DNA of 64,000 nucleotides from [Leptolyngbya] sp. PCC 7376 (GCF_000316605.1 NC_019683.1:1906036-1970035); one strand, 5' to 3'. Positions 20,301-28,118 are shown, counted from the stretch's first letter. Numbers and translations: made by a program. Notes: generated by a model not told the origin, from the sequence alone.

Positions 20301-21782
20301 CTTCCAGCGGGGTTCTGAAGATTCGGCGATCGCCGTACCCTTCAGTTGAGCATCCACCTTGAAAATAACAACCCGATCAACCTTAAGTGCTTCCCGAGCA
20401 TCATCGACAACACTATCGAGAATTTCTTCAATATCGCTGTAGCCACCCAATCGTGCCGAAATATCATTGAGAATCTGTGCCTGAAGTGCGGCATCTTCTT
20501 GTTGCTGCAGCGCAAATGCCTGGTCAAGGGCTGTCCCAATCTGTACTGCTGCTTTCTTGAGAATTTCAGTTTCATTCCCTGTCCAACGTCGTGCGGAAGT
20601 ACACTGATGGACGACCAAAAAGCCCATTAGCTTTTGTTTTGCCATAATCGGCGCGACAAGACTTGCCCGAATTGCTCTTGCCTTGAGCTGATCGAGGGTG
20701 GCATCATCAATTTCTAGCTCATAAACATCGTTCACACGGTTAAGCTGACCGCGTTGATAGGCTTCGAGATAGGACAGAGCTAGCCACGGACTTGGCAATG
20801 CCATTCCCATAGTGGTGGGAAATTGCCGTTCGACAGACTCTGCCACAACTTGGTTTTGTCCTTCAGCATTGAGGCGACAAACAACGACGCGATCGCCCTT
20901 CAGCGCATTATGAACTTCCTGAACTGCTGCCGCAAAAATATCATCTGCAGTGAGGGATTCTCGAATACGCAAACCAATTTGGTTTAGCCACTGCGCCTGT
21001 TCTGCAGCCTCTCGCTGTTGACCAAGAAGTTGCGCTTGGTCAAGGGCATAACCCACCTGAACAGCCAGCTGACGGAAAAAATCAATCTCGGATTCAGACC
21101 ATTCCCGCGCATTAGAACAATGGTGCGCCACTAACAAGCCATATAAATCGCCTTCTAAAAGTAAGGGGGTTGTCAAACTGGCTTGGGTATCCAAACGCTG
21201 CAGTTGCTCTAATAAAGAACTATCAAGCTGAACGCTATTACTGACATCATCAACCGCCTCTACTCGCCCTTGCTGATATAACTTAATCGCTTGATCCGAC
21301 ATGGAATTGCCCATGTAGTAAGAGCCCAAGGCACTCGGCCAAAGACGCTCAACCGATTCATAGGAACCTTTTGCCAGCCAATTTTCATCAAAAATATAGA
21401 CAACTACCCGATCCACATCGAGGGCATTACGAGCATCTGTGACTGTGGCGTTGAGAATATATTCAAAGTTGAGGGACTCTCGAATGTGAGAGGTCATCGC
21501 ATTCAACAATTCTGCCCGTTCTACAGCTGCTCGCTCAGTTGCGAGGAGGGATTGCAGCTCGTCAGTCATCATATCGATGTTAGAGCGGAGGCTACTAAGC
21601 TCTCCCACCAAGGCACCTGCTTTAGAACTCAGGGCAGAGTGCTTGGCATCAGATGAAAGGGACTGTACGGGAACGAGGGTCAGGGTCTCTTCAATCCGTC
21701 GTTCTTGGGCAGAAAGGGAAGGGTTTTCTAGACCACTGTTTTTATTGGGATCGTTGTTGGGACGGATGGGAGTCTGAGTCAT
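17394..21782 (-). CDS. Soluble methyl-accepting chemotaxis protein with six GAF domains (PixJ-like)
   Basis: 1462 residues. After a 75-residue leader come six GAF domains at roughly 95-257, 275-425, 440-597, 612-767, 782-935 and 950-1112, a Gln/Glu-rich helix, a HAMP-like segment (GDLTVRAGVTEGEMGTVADF, about 1154-1173) and an MCP signalling hairpin (about 1200-1440, tip ELANQTNLLALNASVEATR). No membrane helix is visible, unlike Synechocystis PixJ. GAF6 has Cys1048-His1049 in LTACHEEQL and a second Cys1020 in EVPCF, the two positions used by DXCF-type cyanobacteriochromes. GAF5 keeps Cys873-His874; GAF4 has Cys705-Gln706; GAF1 to GAF3 lack the canonical Cys. It probably senses light and drives the adjacent CheA kinase. 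There are 236 bp to the CheA-like gene. Confidence 0.88.
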   Translation of the reverse strand: MTQTPIRPNNDPNKNSGLENPSLSAQERRIEETLTLVPVQSLSSDAKHSALSSKAGALVGELSSLRSNIDMMTDELQSLLATERAAVERAELLNAMTSHIRESLNFEYILNATVTDARNALDVDRVVVYIFDENWLAKGSYESVERLWPSALGSYYMGNSMSDQAIKLYQQGRVEAVDDVSNSVQLDSSLLEQLQRLDTQASLTTPLLLEGDLYGLLVAHHCSNAREWSESEIDFFRQLAVQVGYALDQAQLLGQQREAAEQAQWLNQIGLRIRESLTADDIFAAAVQEVHNALKGDRVVVCRLNAEGQNQVVAESVERQFPTTMGMALPSPWLALSYLEAYQRGQLNRVNDVYELEIDDATLDQLKARAIRASLVAPIMAKQKLMGFLVVHQCTSARRWTGNETEILKKAAVQIGTALDQAFALQQQEDAALQAQILNDISARLGGYSDIEEILDSVVDDAREALKVDRVVIFKVDAQLKGTAIAESSEPRWKSLLDKSLHDCGLDERYVKQAQRGKITVLSRMTGAGLSEFQREHLELSQVRSLMIAPVTIEKKLFGLMVVHSCQSVRQWQESENSLLRQISNQVSFALERINLIEQRQMTAERAQRLSDVSARLQESFEVSEILNAAVDEARDILDADRVFVHKFDGEWRGIVNAESVATGVDSVLGFKTNEQLVGDKLAKSYIRGKVLAYENVYEAGFIECQLKEVEAHGVKAYMAVGLVANQKLYGMFMVQQCSDFRQWTDTEINTLKQIAQQTGYVLEQAFLREEQERAKRLNETRLRLQESSEVEAILNVAVEETREILGSDRAIIYEFDSSWKGIITSESVNTGYPATLGVRTNEPHVTEKFSKYYLKGNIKTVTDIFNSDFVDCHVNEFSPYGVKGYMAAGIVANQRLYGLLVVHQCSNTRSWTELETDTIRQLSEQIGYALDQALLRRAQEEAVARTKQVNLISFRVRESLDVERIFRTGTEEALKLMKCDRVVVYRFDENWGGNIPYEAVASGWRKLSQDMMADGEVPCFPEDYVEPYRQGRVQVTPDVNQAGLTACHEEQLGKWQVKANVVVPILVNQKLYGLLGAHQCSSTREWEAPLVESFRQVAIQLGYALDQALLLNEIEESRQQAEETSQEQRQQKEQLQGQIENFLEEIENSFEGDLTVRAGVTEGEMGTVADFFNATIENLQQLVQQVQDSTSIVSETAQDSESQIKNLSTEALRQAESVGEALQKITDMTTSIREVATNAQDAQQKVQLANKTLKAGDVAMNRTVQGILAIQQTVEATARKVKNLADASQKISRVLNLIRELANQTNLLALNASVEATRAGEEEQGFAVANEVRTLAEQSANATKEIEEIIEEIQSETNEVIKAMDIGRKRVLIGTKLVKGTRQTLTDLAKVSTSINRVVEEIAKSASTQVNISNELNQTMQDVAEISSQTSEQSVKVAESFTKLLGVAGELQQSVSEFKVQ

Positions 21783-21885
21783 GGTTATTGCGGCAAATTC
21801 AACAAGTTAGGTAAGAATGTTGGAGAAAAAAGGAAGAAAGTATGATTTCAAAATTGTTTTTGATCTCGTCTATGAAATTTTCTTT

Positions 21886-22380
21886 TCAAGTCGGCGATCG
21901 CAGGGTTTCGAGTAATGCACCAAGATTGACACTGACCACAGAGGTATCCTTCATGGCAGCAAAAGAACCATTGAGTAGGGGAGCTACTTCAGGTTTAAAC
22001 GAATCTGGCAATTTAGCCTGGATTTTCGTACTATCACACCGGATCAGCTGACGCACTTCCGCAACGAGAATGCCAAAGCTTTGTTGATTTATAGTGACTT
22101 TGAGCACATTGCATTTTGCAGATTGATAGTCAGTGCTTAGGAGGGGTGGCAAGCCCAGGGCATAGGATAAATCAACTAGCCAGAGTACTTCACCACGCCA
22201 ACCGCATATACCAACAACGGCGGGGGGCAAATCGGGGATTTGAACAATGCTGTCTAAGCCAAGATTGACTGTTTCCGTCAGCTGACTAGTGGGAATCATG
22301 CCCCATAGTTTCTGGGTTAGAAGAAAGCTAATAAATTGCTGTTCTGTGGTAGGGGGATCTGTCGATGTTTTTGGAGCCAT
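21886..22380 (-). CDS. CheW-like coupling protein (PixI/PilI-like)
   Basis: 164 residues from the ATG at 22380; a TTG three codons upstream is in frame but sits directly on the AAAGG ribosome site, so the ATG is chosen. The CheW fold shows as PPAVVGICGWRGEVLWLVDLSYALGLPP (the RG-x-V/I-L-x-L-x-D signature) and NVLKVTINQQSFGILVAEV. It bridges the multi-GAF receptor and the CheA kinase encoded in the same cluster. It lies between the CheY-like gene and the MCP gene, 103 bp from the latter. Confidence 0.85.
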   Translation of the reverse strand: MAPKTSTDPPTTEQQFISFLLTQKLWGMIPTSQLTETVNLGLDSIVQIPDLPPAVVGICGWRGEVLWLVDLSYALGLPPLLSTDYQSAKCNVLKVTINQQSFGILVAEVRQLIRCDSTKIQAKLPDSFKPEVAPLLNGSFAAMKDTSVVSVNLGALLETLRSPT

Positions 22381-22528
22381 ATCATGCAACCTTTGATGGG
22401 AGGGGATAGCAGATGTCCTGAGTGGGGTTTAAAGCCAAAAAGTTATGCTCGTTTTTTTCGAGGGCGATCGCCAGCCGCAACTTAGAAAGGGACTGGCAAT
22501 CAGTAAATGAACCCTTACCGCCCGATGA

Positions 22529-22891
22529 TTAGCCGACCCATTTACGGACAGCACCGAGGAGCGCATCTTGATCGATAGGCTTGGTGATGTAATCATTGGC
22601 GCCCTGTTTAGCAGCCCATTTTTTGTCCATTTTTTCGGATTTGCTGGAGCACATAATCACCGGAATTTTTTCAGTTTTAGGATCTTTTTTGAGTTCACGG
22701 CATAGTCCAAACCCGCTCTGACCAGGCAACACAACATCCAGGACAATGCCATCTACGGCTTTCTGGCTCAAAATTGCTTTTGCTGCCTCTGCAGTCGTCA
22801 CCTTCAATAGGGTAAATCCCGCCCCTTCCAGACAGGATGTAATAATTTGCGCTTCAGTCGGACTGTCTTCAACGAGCAATAATGTTGACAT
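22529..22891 (-). CDS. CheY-like response regulator (PixH/PilH-like)
   Basis: 120 residues, a stand-alone receiver domain: acidic pair in LLVEDSPTE (E8, D9), phospho-acceptor Asp52 in IVLDVVLPG, the Ser in VIMCSSKSEK and Lys in DYITKPID near the C-terminus. There is no output domain, so it acts by protein interaction, probably on type IV pilus machinery, as assigned to PixH and PilH. It is the second gene of the cluster. Confidence 0.88.
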   Translation of the reverse strand: MSTLLLVEDSPTEAQIITSCLEGAGFTLLKVTTAEAAKAILSQKAVDGIVLDVVLPGQSGFGLCRELKKDPKTEKIPVIMCSSKSEKMDKKWAAKQGANDYITKPIDQDALLGAVRKWVG

Positions 22892-22964
22892 CTTAAACCT
22901 CTAAAAAATAATTGAAACGGACATGAAATCCTACGGTATTTGAAGGCGATCGCCCCAATGGAAC

Positions 22965-24188
22965 TTATAGATTTCGTGATAAGGCAGAATTCGCAACCCC
23001 TACATCAACCGGAATCTGGTCAGTCGTTTGTTTTTTTTCGGCAATTTCCTCCAAGTATTTTTCAACGAGGGCCAAAGTCTTCTCTGCATCTGGTGGTTTA
23101 CCCAGAAAATCAGAAGCCCCGACCAATTTCGCTCGATTGCGATCAATCAGCGTGTCTCGACTCGTCAGTACGATAATGGGGGTTTTCTCAAAAACCGATG
23201 TCTGCCGTAAAAATTTGCAGACACTATAGCCACTCGCATTCGGCATGACGAGATCGAGAATAATAATGTCTGGCTGATTTTCAATTAATTTTGCAACACC
23301 TCGCATCGGCTCATTAATAGCCAATGTTTTGTAACCTGCGCCTTCTAAAATCTTTTTCAAAGTCTGGAGAATGACCGGACTATCATCAATACAAGCAATC
23401 AGACCTTCACGACTAGGCTCTTGACTGCCCCGAGACTGGCGAGCGGATGAACTCGCTGCTTTATCCATTCCAGCCAAAGGATGAGGTAAGTCCGTGATTT
23501 TTTTGAGCTGTACGATGCGCTTTTTCAATAAGGGGATGAGCGCTTTCGTCACGTTAGTAACAGATTTTCCTAATTGAACTGAAATATCCCAGAGCGTCGA
23601 TTGTCCATTAAGATAACGCCCAAAAACCCCTAGGGCAGAAGGGTTTACTCCTGTACGCAATACTGGTGCGAGAGTCGGACTAAGGTTTCCCAAACCAGCG
23701 CTTTGCCACTGCCGCTGTAAGGCGACGACTTTCGAAATATCTGGATCTACTTCTAGATAGGACAGGGATAAACTCAGGGCAATTTCTGTCGCCTGCTTGG
23801 AGTTTTCTTGCCATTCAATCGTGGCATTGCCATAACAGCCAAGATCAAAAAAAACTTCTTGGGCGATCGCCCGAATAATTGCCTTTGCCTGAACCACCGT
23901 AATTTGTTTGTGGTTAATCCCTTGATAGAGGAGCTGATACTCCCACATATGAGCATCGTGTAATTCTTTTGGATTTGGAATCCAGTCAGGCACCAATCGC
24001 TTGGTAATTCTATTCCAGCGACGCGTTTCATGAATCCCAGCTTTCGCATAAAGCAAACGACCAGACAAAAGATAAATCCGTCCTTTTGTCTGACTATTAC
24101 CAATAACCAACTCCCCTGTTGCCCGTTTTTGACAAAGAACATTGAGTTGTTCAGCGATCAATTTGAGGGTGTTGACTGTGGCTGTCAT
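22965..24188 (-). CDS. PatA-like response regulator with DUF4388/PATAN N-terminus (PixG/PilG-like)
   Basis: 407 residues. The N-terminal 110 residues (TGELVIGNSQTKGRIYLLSG, then RLLYAKAG) match the PATAN/DUF4388 module of PatA regulators. A helical middle and a Ser/Arg-rich linker (about 245-260) follow. The C-terminal receiver (about 263-385) has ACIDDSPVI, phosphoryl Asp312 in IIILDLVMP, and KPPD. Family members are the first gene of pix and pil clusters and transmit the kinase signal to the pilus motors; PATAN domains bind PilB or PilC-type partners. It is the promoter-proximal gene here, with a long AT-rich upstream region. Confidence 0.85.
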   Translation of the reverse strand: MTATVNTLKLIAEQLNVLCQKRATGELVIGNSQTKGRIYLLSGRLLYAKAGIHETRRWNRITKRLVPDWIPNPKELHDAHMWEYQLLYQGINHKQITVVQAKAIIRAIAQEVFFDLGCYGNATIEWQENSKQATEIALSLSLSYLEVDPDISKVVALQRQWQSAGLGNLSPTLAPVLRTGVNPSALGVFGRYLNGQSTLWDISVQLGKSVTNVTKALIPLLKKRIVQLKKITDLPHPLAGMDKAASSSARQSRGSQEPSREGLIACIDDSPVILQTLKKILEGAGYKTLAINEPMRGVAKLIENQPDIIILDLVMPNASGYSVCKFLRQTSVFEKTPIIVLTSRDTLIDRNRAKLVGASDFLGKPPDAEKTLALVEKYLEEIAEKKQTTDQIPVDVGVANSALSRNL

Positions 24189-24319
24189 ATCGTTTTAGAG
24201 CTTTATCGCTCACTAATAATAACTTTGGAATTCTATGTTTTTGTTGCTTTTTTTTAAGAACGATAGAAAACTTATTCTGCTATTTCTATGTTCACAGGAG
24301 TCACCAACCTTGCACTCTA

Positions 24320-24347
24320 ACTCTATTTAAATTTAACGCTAAGTCAA
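24320..24347 (-). promoter_or_regulatory. Candidate sigma70-type promoter for the chemosensory operon
   Basis: Reading the minus strand, TTGACT (24347-24342), a 16-bp spacer and TAGAGT (24325-24320) lie about 130 bp before the ATG of the PatA-like gene. The -10 match is 4 of 6. The fit is only moderate and nothing else supports it, so this is a suggestion. Confidence 0.3.
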
Positions 24348-24844
24348 TTGCTATTTCAAGTTAGTAAAATTCAGATGCCAGCTTCAGCAACTAATCTAGT
24401 GGGATACTACTCTCTTTGCTGCTTGACACTTGTTCGTAGACTCAGGAAAACAATCCGGACAAGAAAAAAAAGTTCTGCCCATACTTAAGTGATTTCACGC
24501 AGGTGCTCGAGGTAAGTAATTGTACTTTAAGCAACTATTTAATTGTTTTAATAAACATCTCAAGCGACATTGTTTTTTGCCTATAAAGACATGTAACTAA
24601 CAAGAGAAAATCCTATGCCTAAGAAATGAGTGGCAAATCACCATAGAGCAGTACTCTCCACTATAAATGATTAGCTTGAGAACCGTGGTTTTCAATATCA
24701 CTATCATTGGAGAAAAGTAATCCGATATTAATGACAAAGTAAACAGAGTACGCCAGTTTTTGCTTCAACTAATCTCAAATAAAAACAAGAAGAAAGACTG
24801 TACTCTGAATTTCAATCAAGCTTTAAAAGTTTGTCTTAAAAAGA

Positions 24845-24875
24845 GAAAAAAATATTGTTTTATCCCAAACAATAT
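24845..24875 (-). terminator. Orphan minus-strand terminator-like hairpin
   Basis: ATATTGTTT (24852-24860), 6-nt loop, AAACAATAT (24867-24875): a perfect 9-bp stem. On the minus strand it is followed by TTTTTTTCTC. No gene on that strand ends here; the plus strand has no T run after it. The stem is AT-rich, so termination efficiency may be modest. Confidence 0.4.
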
Positions 24876-25105
24876 CCACACTAAAAAAGAAGTAAGCAAC
24901 ATCTAAAACTAATCTAGTATTTCCAGAGGGTAGGTTTATAGTTTTTATCGCACAATCCCCAGCATTTATTAATTACAACAAATGCATTTTCAACAGAATA
25001 TTGATCATATTTTTTAAATATAATTTTTTGCAATAGGATATTTATCAGCTTTAACGATAGGATGGCGATCGCCTAAAGAGAATGAGACAATAAGATTTTT
25101 TTGTT

Positions 25106-25783
25106 ATGGCAGATATCGCATCACTAATTAATCAAGTACGCGCCGAAGCGAAGCGGGAAGAATTCCCCATTGATAGTCCGGTGTATCGCGCTGCCAAACT
25201 CGAACCAACGCAACCGGTTTTATATGGGGGGAATCTGAAAAGTCAGCTGTGCTTTTTTGGGCGGGACCTCGGGCGGGATGAGGTACATGGACGTCAGCCA
25301 CTTTACGGCGCAGCAGGAACGCTAGTACGGCAGGGTTTTTACTATGCGATGCACGGCAAAAAAATTCATGATAAAGAGCAGTTAGCCACAGTCTGTCAGC
25401 GAGTTCTGTTAACGAATACAGTTCCTTACAAGCCACCCGGCAATAAGGCCTATTCTGTCGCAGTAAAAAAGCGATTTCGTCCTTTCATCGAAAAGTTATT
25501 AGTATTGCACTGGCAAGGCCAACAAATTATTACCTTGGGTACGGAAGCATTTAAGTGGTTTGATCCCTATGGACGACGTGGTGAAATCAATGGCTTTTTT
25601 CGGCAGGCTGATCGCTTTGACACATCGCTTCAGGTGACATTGAGAGCAACGGATGATCAAGGTATTGAACATCAAAAAACAGTAGCTCTTTCGCCCCTTC
25701 CTCACCCTTCTCCACTGAACCAACGTTACTACGCAAAATTTCCCCAAATGTTACAAAATCGCCTTGGTTCGATCGCCTTTTAA
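25106..25783 (+). CDS. Uracil-DNA glycosylase superfamily protein
   Basis: 225 residues. The core shows superfamily signatures: LCFFGRDLGRDEVHGRQP near 48-65 (motif 1 region, where family 4 and 5 enzymes have GExPG), LLTNTVPYKPPGNKAYS near 101, and PLPHPSPLNQRYYAKFP near 200 (the leucine-loop His motif, usually HPSP). Only two or three Cys are present, so there is no 4Fe-4S cluster of the family 4 or 5 type. It may excise uracil or another base from DNA, or be a superfamily member with altered specificity. It is monocistronic by appearance, with the AT-rich gap upstream. Confidence 0.75.
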   Translation: MADIASLINQVRAEAKREEFPIDSPVYRAAKLEPTQPVLYGGNLKSQLCFFGRDLGRDEVHGRQPLYGAAGTLVRQGFYYAMHGKKIHDKEQLATVCQRVLLTNTVPYKPPGNKAYSVAVKKRFRPFIEKLLVLHWQGQQIITLGTEAFKWFDPYGRRGEINGFFRQADRFDTSLQVTLRATDDQGIEHQKTVALSPLPHPSPLNQRYYAKFPQMLQNRLGSIAF

Positions 25784-25857
25784 TATTTTCTGGGCATTGT
25801 TGGGGATGAAGCAAAATTTCTTATGATAGAAACACAGTCTTGAGGAGAGCTCGCACA

Positions 25858-26451
25858 ATGGCTAAGTGGTTTACAACGGGGGCGATCGCCGCACTTGTTG
25901 GCAGTTTTGGTATTTGCCTGGGAGCAAATGCACTGCCAGGTGATTTAAAAGAAGATGTCGCAACTTGGATTGAGGCAAATCCAAGTTTTCGAGATAGCCA
26001 AGTCCACAATCTCATGGTGACTCGCTTTAATACTGCGGCTCAGAAATTCACGTTTGAGGCATCGCTCTATTCGCCGACCTACATCAACGAGAAAAATTTC
26101 GGCCTCATTCGCAGCGAAAAAATCAGCTTTTTTGATGTCACGAATGGTGTGACATTCGAGCGTCTAGAGGAAGCGCTACGCACCATCTATGGCGTAAATA
26201 TCTATCAGGATTATGCCAGTGCCCGGGAGATTTATTCTTATCCTGATATCGCAACAGTCAACCGTTCCAAACGCGAAAATCTGCCGACCCTCCGTGCTCA
26301 GAATGGCAAACTTTATGAAGGCGATCGCTTTGCATACTGGATCGAGATTGTCGAAACCAATCCAGAGACTGGCTTTGCCAATCGTGGACACATCACCGTT
26401 TTAGAGAAAATCGATTTGCCTGCCCTCGAAAATCAAATTAGCAGCCGTTAG
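25858..26451 (+). CDS. Hypothetical exported protein
   Basis: 197 residues from the ATG at 25858, which has AGGAGAG eight bases upstream; a TTG six codons earlier is in frame but lies inside that site. The N-terminus (AKWFTTGAIAALVGSFGICLGANALPG) is a Sec signal peptide with likely cleavage near residue 25. The mature part has alternating hydrophobic segments suggesting a beta-rich domain (FTFEASLYSPTYIN, RFAYWIEIVETNPETGFANRG). I recognise no family. Its stop codon overlaps that of the convergent cruP-like gene by 4 bp. Confidence 0.75.
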   Translation: MAKWFTTGAIAALVGSFGICLGANALPGDLKEDVATWIEANPSFRDSQVHNLMVTRFNTAAQKFTFEASLYSPTYINEKNFGLIRSEKISFFDVTNGVTFERLEEALRTIYGVNIYQDYASAREIYSYPDIATVNRSKRENLPTLRAQNGKLYEGDRFAYWIEIVETNPETGFANRGHITVLEKIDLPALENQISSR

Positions 26452-27983
26452 GTTGTTTCGTTCTCTCGCTCAAAATCATTACCAGAGCCATACTTAAGTG
26501 CCTCCCGCAGTCGTTGCATCCGAAAATCAACAGTGGGAGGCAATTTTTTGCTGAGATGATAGCCAGAGCTATACACACCTAGTGACAAATAATGACGTAA
26601 CCAATCACTGAGAGTACCCACTCCTAAAGTCGGCAATAACGGCAGTACTGTTTTGAAATTGACACGAGGCAATGTTTTCGCCAGCCCTTTAAACTGCACA
26701 ACATCTTGCAAAAAAGGATTGAGCACGTCATCACCCAGCTCTGACATCACTTCAAACACAGCGTTCATCAGATCGTTAATTTGATTGGGATTACACCGCT
26801 GCTGCACGCCGACACTCATCGCTTTTTGAAAAAGCCAGGTTACAGATAAATTCGGTTGATAGGGTTGCAGTTTTGCAAGGGAATGGCGATCGCAACAATC
26901 TTGCTTTAGAGCATCATTAATTCCAGCAGTCAGCCTTGCTAAATGTCTGAGCATTGACCCAAAGCCTCCGAAACTCACTGGAGATTGTGCACCGCTACTG
27001 TCTCCAATCGGCAAAATACGACCCCAAGGATATCGCACTGGACTTTGGCGATAACTGGGAAAAAATCCAAACAGAAATCGACGAAAGTCCAAGGCTGCCA
27101 GCTCAGTCTGCTGATATTCCGGTAGAAGCTTGAGATATTCGTCGAGTAGAAACTCAAGACTAAATCGATCGGGATGGGCATCGAGGTAGGTAAAAAGATA
27201 AGTGGTGCGACCATCCTTCGCTGGAAATGCTTCCCAAAAATATTGGCATTGGTTACGGATCGGCGTGAAAGAGTAAATCAAATCACCTGTTTTGTTTTGC
27301 TCAAATCCTTTGGCGCAACTCCCCACCACTAGGCAAATTCCATCGGGTTTACGGCCTTGGCGAGCTTGCTGGGCAATAGGGGAGAAATGTCCCATGCCAT
27401 CGAGGATAAGGCGTGTTTTTAAAGTGAGCTTAGCGGTTTTGGCGATCGCCCCATTGTCATAAACTTCGATAGTGGTACAGGCATTATGCTCAAAAACTTT
27501 GCCACCCCAAGTCAAAAACTTTTCCTTTAATTTTGCGAGTAAGGCTTTTGGACTGACGCCAATATTGAGGATATTCTCGACCCAGAGGGGTTCACCATGG
27601 AGAAACTGCACTCGCGCTGGATTGTATTCTGTGTAAATCACCTCCTGTAGCTCCTTCGGCGTTAGCAACTCCAACTCAGTTAGAACTACCAGCTCTGAGC
27701 GTGAAATATTCCATTCTTGGTCACGTCCCTGCAAAATACCTTTTTCGAGAACAATGACCTGCCAGCCCTGACGCTGTAATATCGCCGCCAACATAATGCC
27801 AAGAGTTCCGCCACAGACCACCACATCGCAGTCATACTCTTGCAGAGTTTGATTACTAGTCTGAACAATCTCTAGCTGAGGAATCTGTCCATTACGCCAT
27901 TGAGACCATCGCTGATCAGCAAATTGCAGGCCTTTTAACGGGTTTCCATTCACTTGACTGAGAATCTCTTGTACTTGTCCCAT
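26448..27983 (-). CDS. cruP: CruP-type lycopene cyclase paralogue (FAD-dependent)
   Basis: 511 residues from the ATG at 27983, fixed by a perfect GGAGGTGA five bases upstream. The dinucleotide-binding motif is VVVCGGTLGIMLA near 58, the variant GGTLGI being typical of CruA and CruP rather than CrtL cyclases. Further matches are ILDGMGHFSPIAQQ (about 205) and GRILPIGDSSGAQSPVSFGGFGSM (about 325), the flavoprotein C-terminal FAD motif. The length (about 510) fits CruP rather than CruA (about 640). CruA is proposed to cyclise lycopene; CruP has weak activity and has been linked to protection against reactive oxygen in plants. It is membrane-associated. The call CruP over CruA rests on length and recall. 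Confidence 0.75.
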   Translation of the reverse strand: MGQVQEILSQVNGNPLKGLQFADQRWSQWRNGQIPQLEIVQTSNQTLQEYDCDVVVCGGTLGIMLAAILQRQGWQVIVLEKGILQGRDQEWNISRSELVVLTELELLTPKELQEVIYTEYNPARVQFLHGEPLWVENILNIGVSPKALLAKLKEKFLTWGGKVFEHNACTTIEVYDNGAIAKTAKLTLKTRLILDGMGHFSPIAQQARQGRKPDGICLVVGSCAKGFEQNKTGDLIYSFTPIRNQCQYFWEAFPAKDGRTTYLFTYLDAHPDRFSLEFLLDEYLKLLPEYQQTELAALDFRRFLFGFFPSYRQSPVRYPWGRILPIGDSSGAQSPVSFGGFGSMLRHLARLTAGINDALKQDCCDRHSLAKLQPYQPNLSVTWLFQKAMSVGVQQRCNPNQINDLMNAVFEVMSELGDDVLNPFLQDVVQFKGLAKTLPRVNFKTVLPLLPTLGVGTLSDWLRHYLSLGVYSSGYHLSKKLPPTVDFRMQRLREALKYGSGNDFERENETT

Positions 27984-27988
27984 GGCGA

Positions 27989-27996
27989 TCACCTCC
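27989..27996 (-). promoter_or_regulatory. Strong ribosome binding site that fixes the cruP start
   Basis: GGAGGTGA on the minus strand, five bases before ATG 27983, is fully complementary to the 16S 3' end. The in-frame GTG at 27992 lies inside this site and cannot be the start. Confidence 0.8.
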
Positions 27997-28089
27997 CGCT
28001 ATCTCTCATTTTTCTAGGCTAGTTTTATCATTTTCTGGCTAAGTCATTGACAATAAGTACTTCAAAAGCAGACAAAAAAGAGGATTTGC

Positions 28090-28118
28090 TTGACTTAACA
28101 AAACGCAATGAATAAAAT
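28090..28118 (+). promoter_or_regulatory. Sigma70-type promoter for the gene at 28218
   Basis: TTGACT (28090-28095), a 17-bp spacer and TAAAAT (28113-28118) give a near-consensus promoter. It lies about 100 bp upstream of the ATG at 28218, giving a leader of roughly 90 nt. Confidence 0.55.

Larger units (their letters stand above)
24189..25105. other. 917-bp AT-rich region without a recognisable protein gene
   Basis: This divergent interval between the chemosensory operon and the uracil-DNA glycosylase-like gene is clearly richer in A and T than its neighbours, and has no HIP1 octamer until 25066. I find no convincing open frame above about 30 codons. It contains a candidate minus-strand promoter (24320-24347), a minus-strand terminator-like hairpin (24845-24875), and the word AACTAATCTAGT twice (24389-24400 and 24907-24918), with a shorter AACTAATCT between them. 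It is one of the few long gene-free stretches in the window. Confidence 0.6.

Noticed and set aside
21783-21885. Break between the MCP and CheW genes as a possible frameshift
   Set aside because: Both proteins have complete ends and normal starts, so this is an ordinary spacer.
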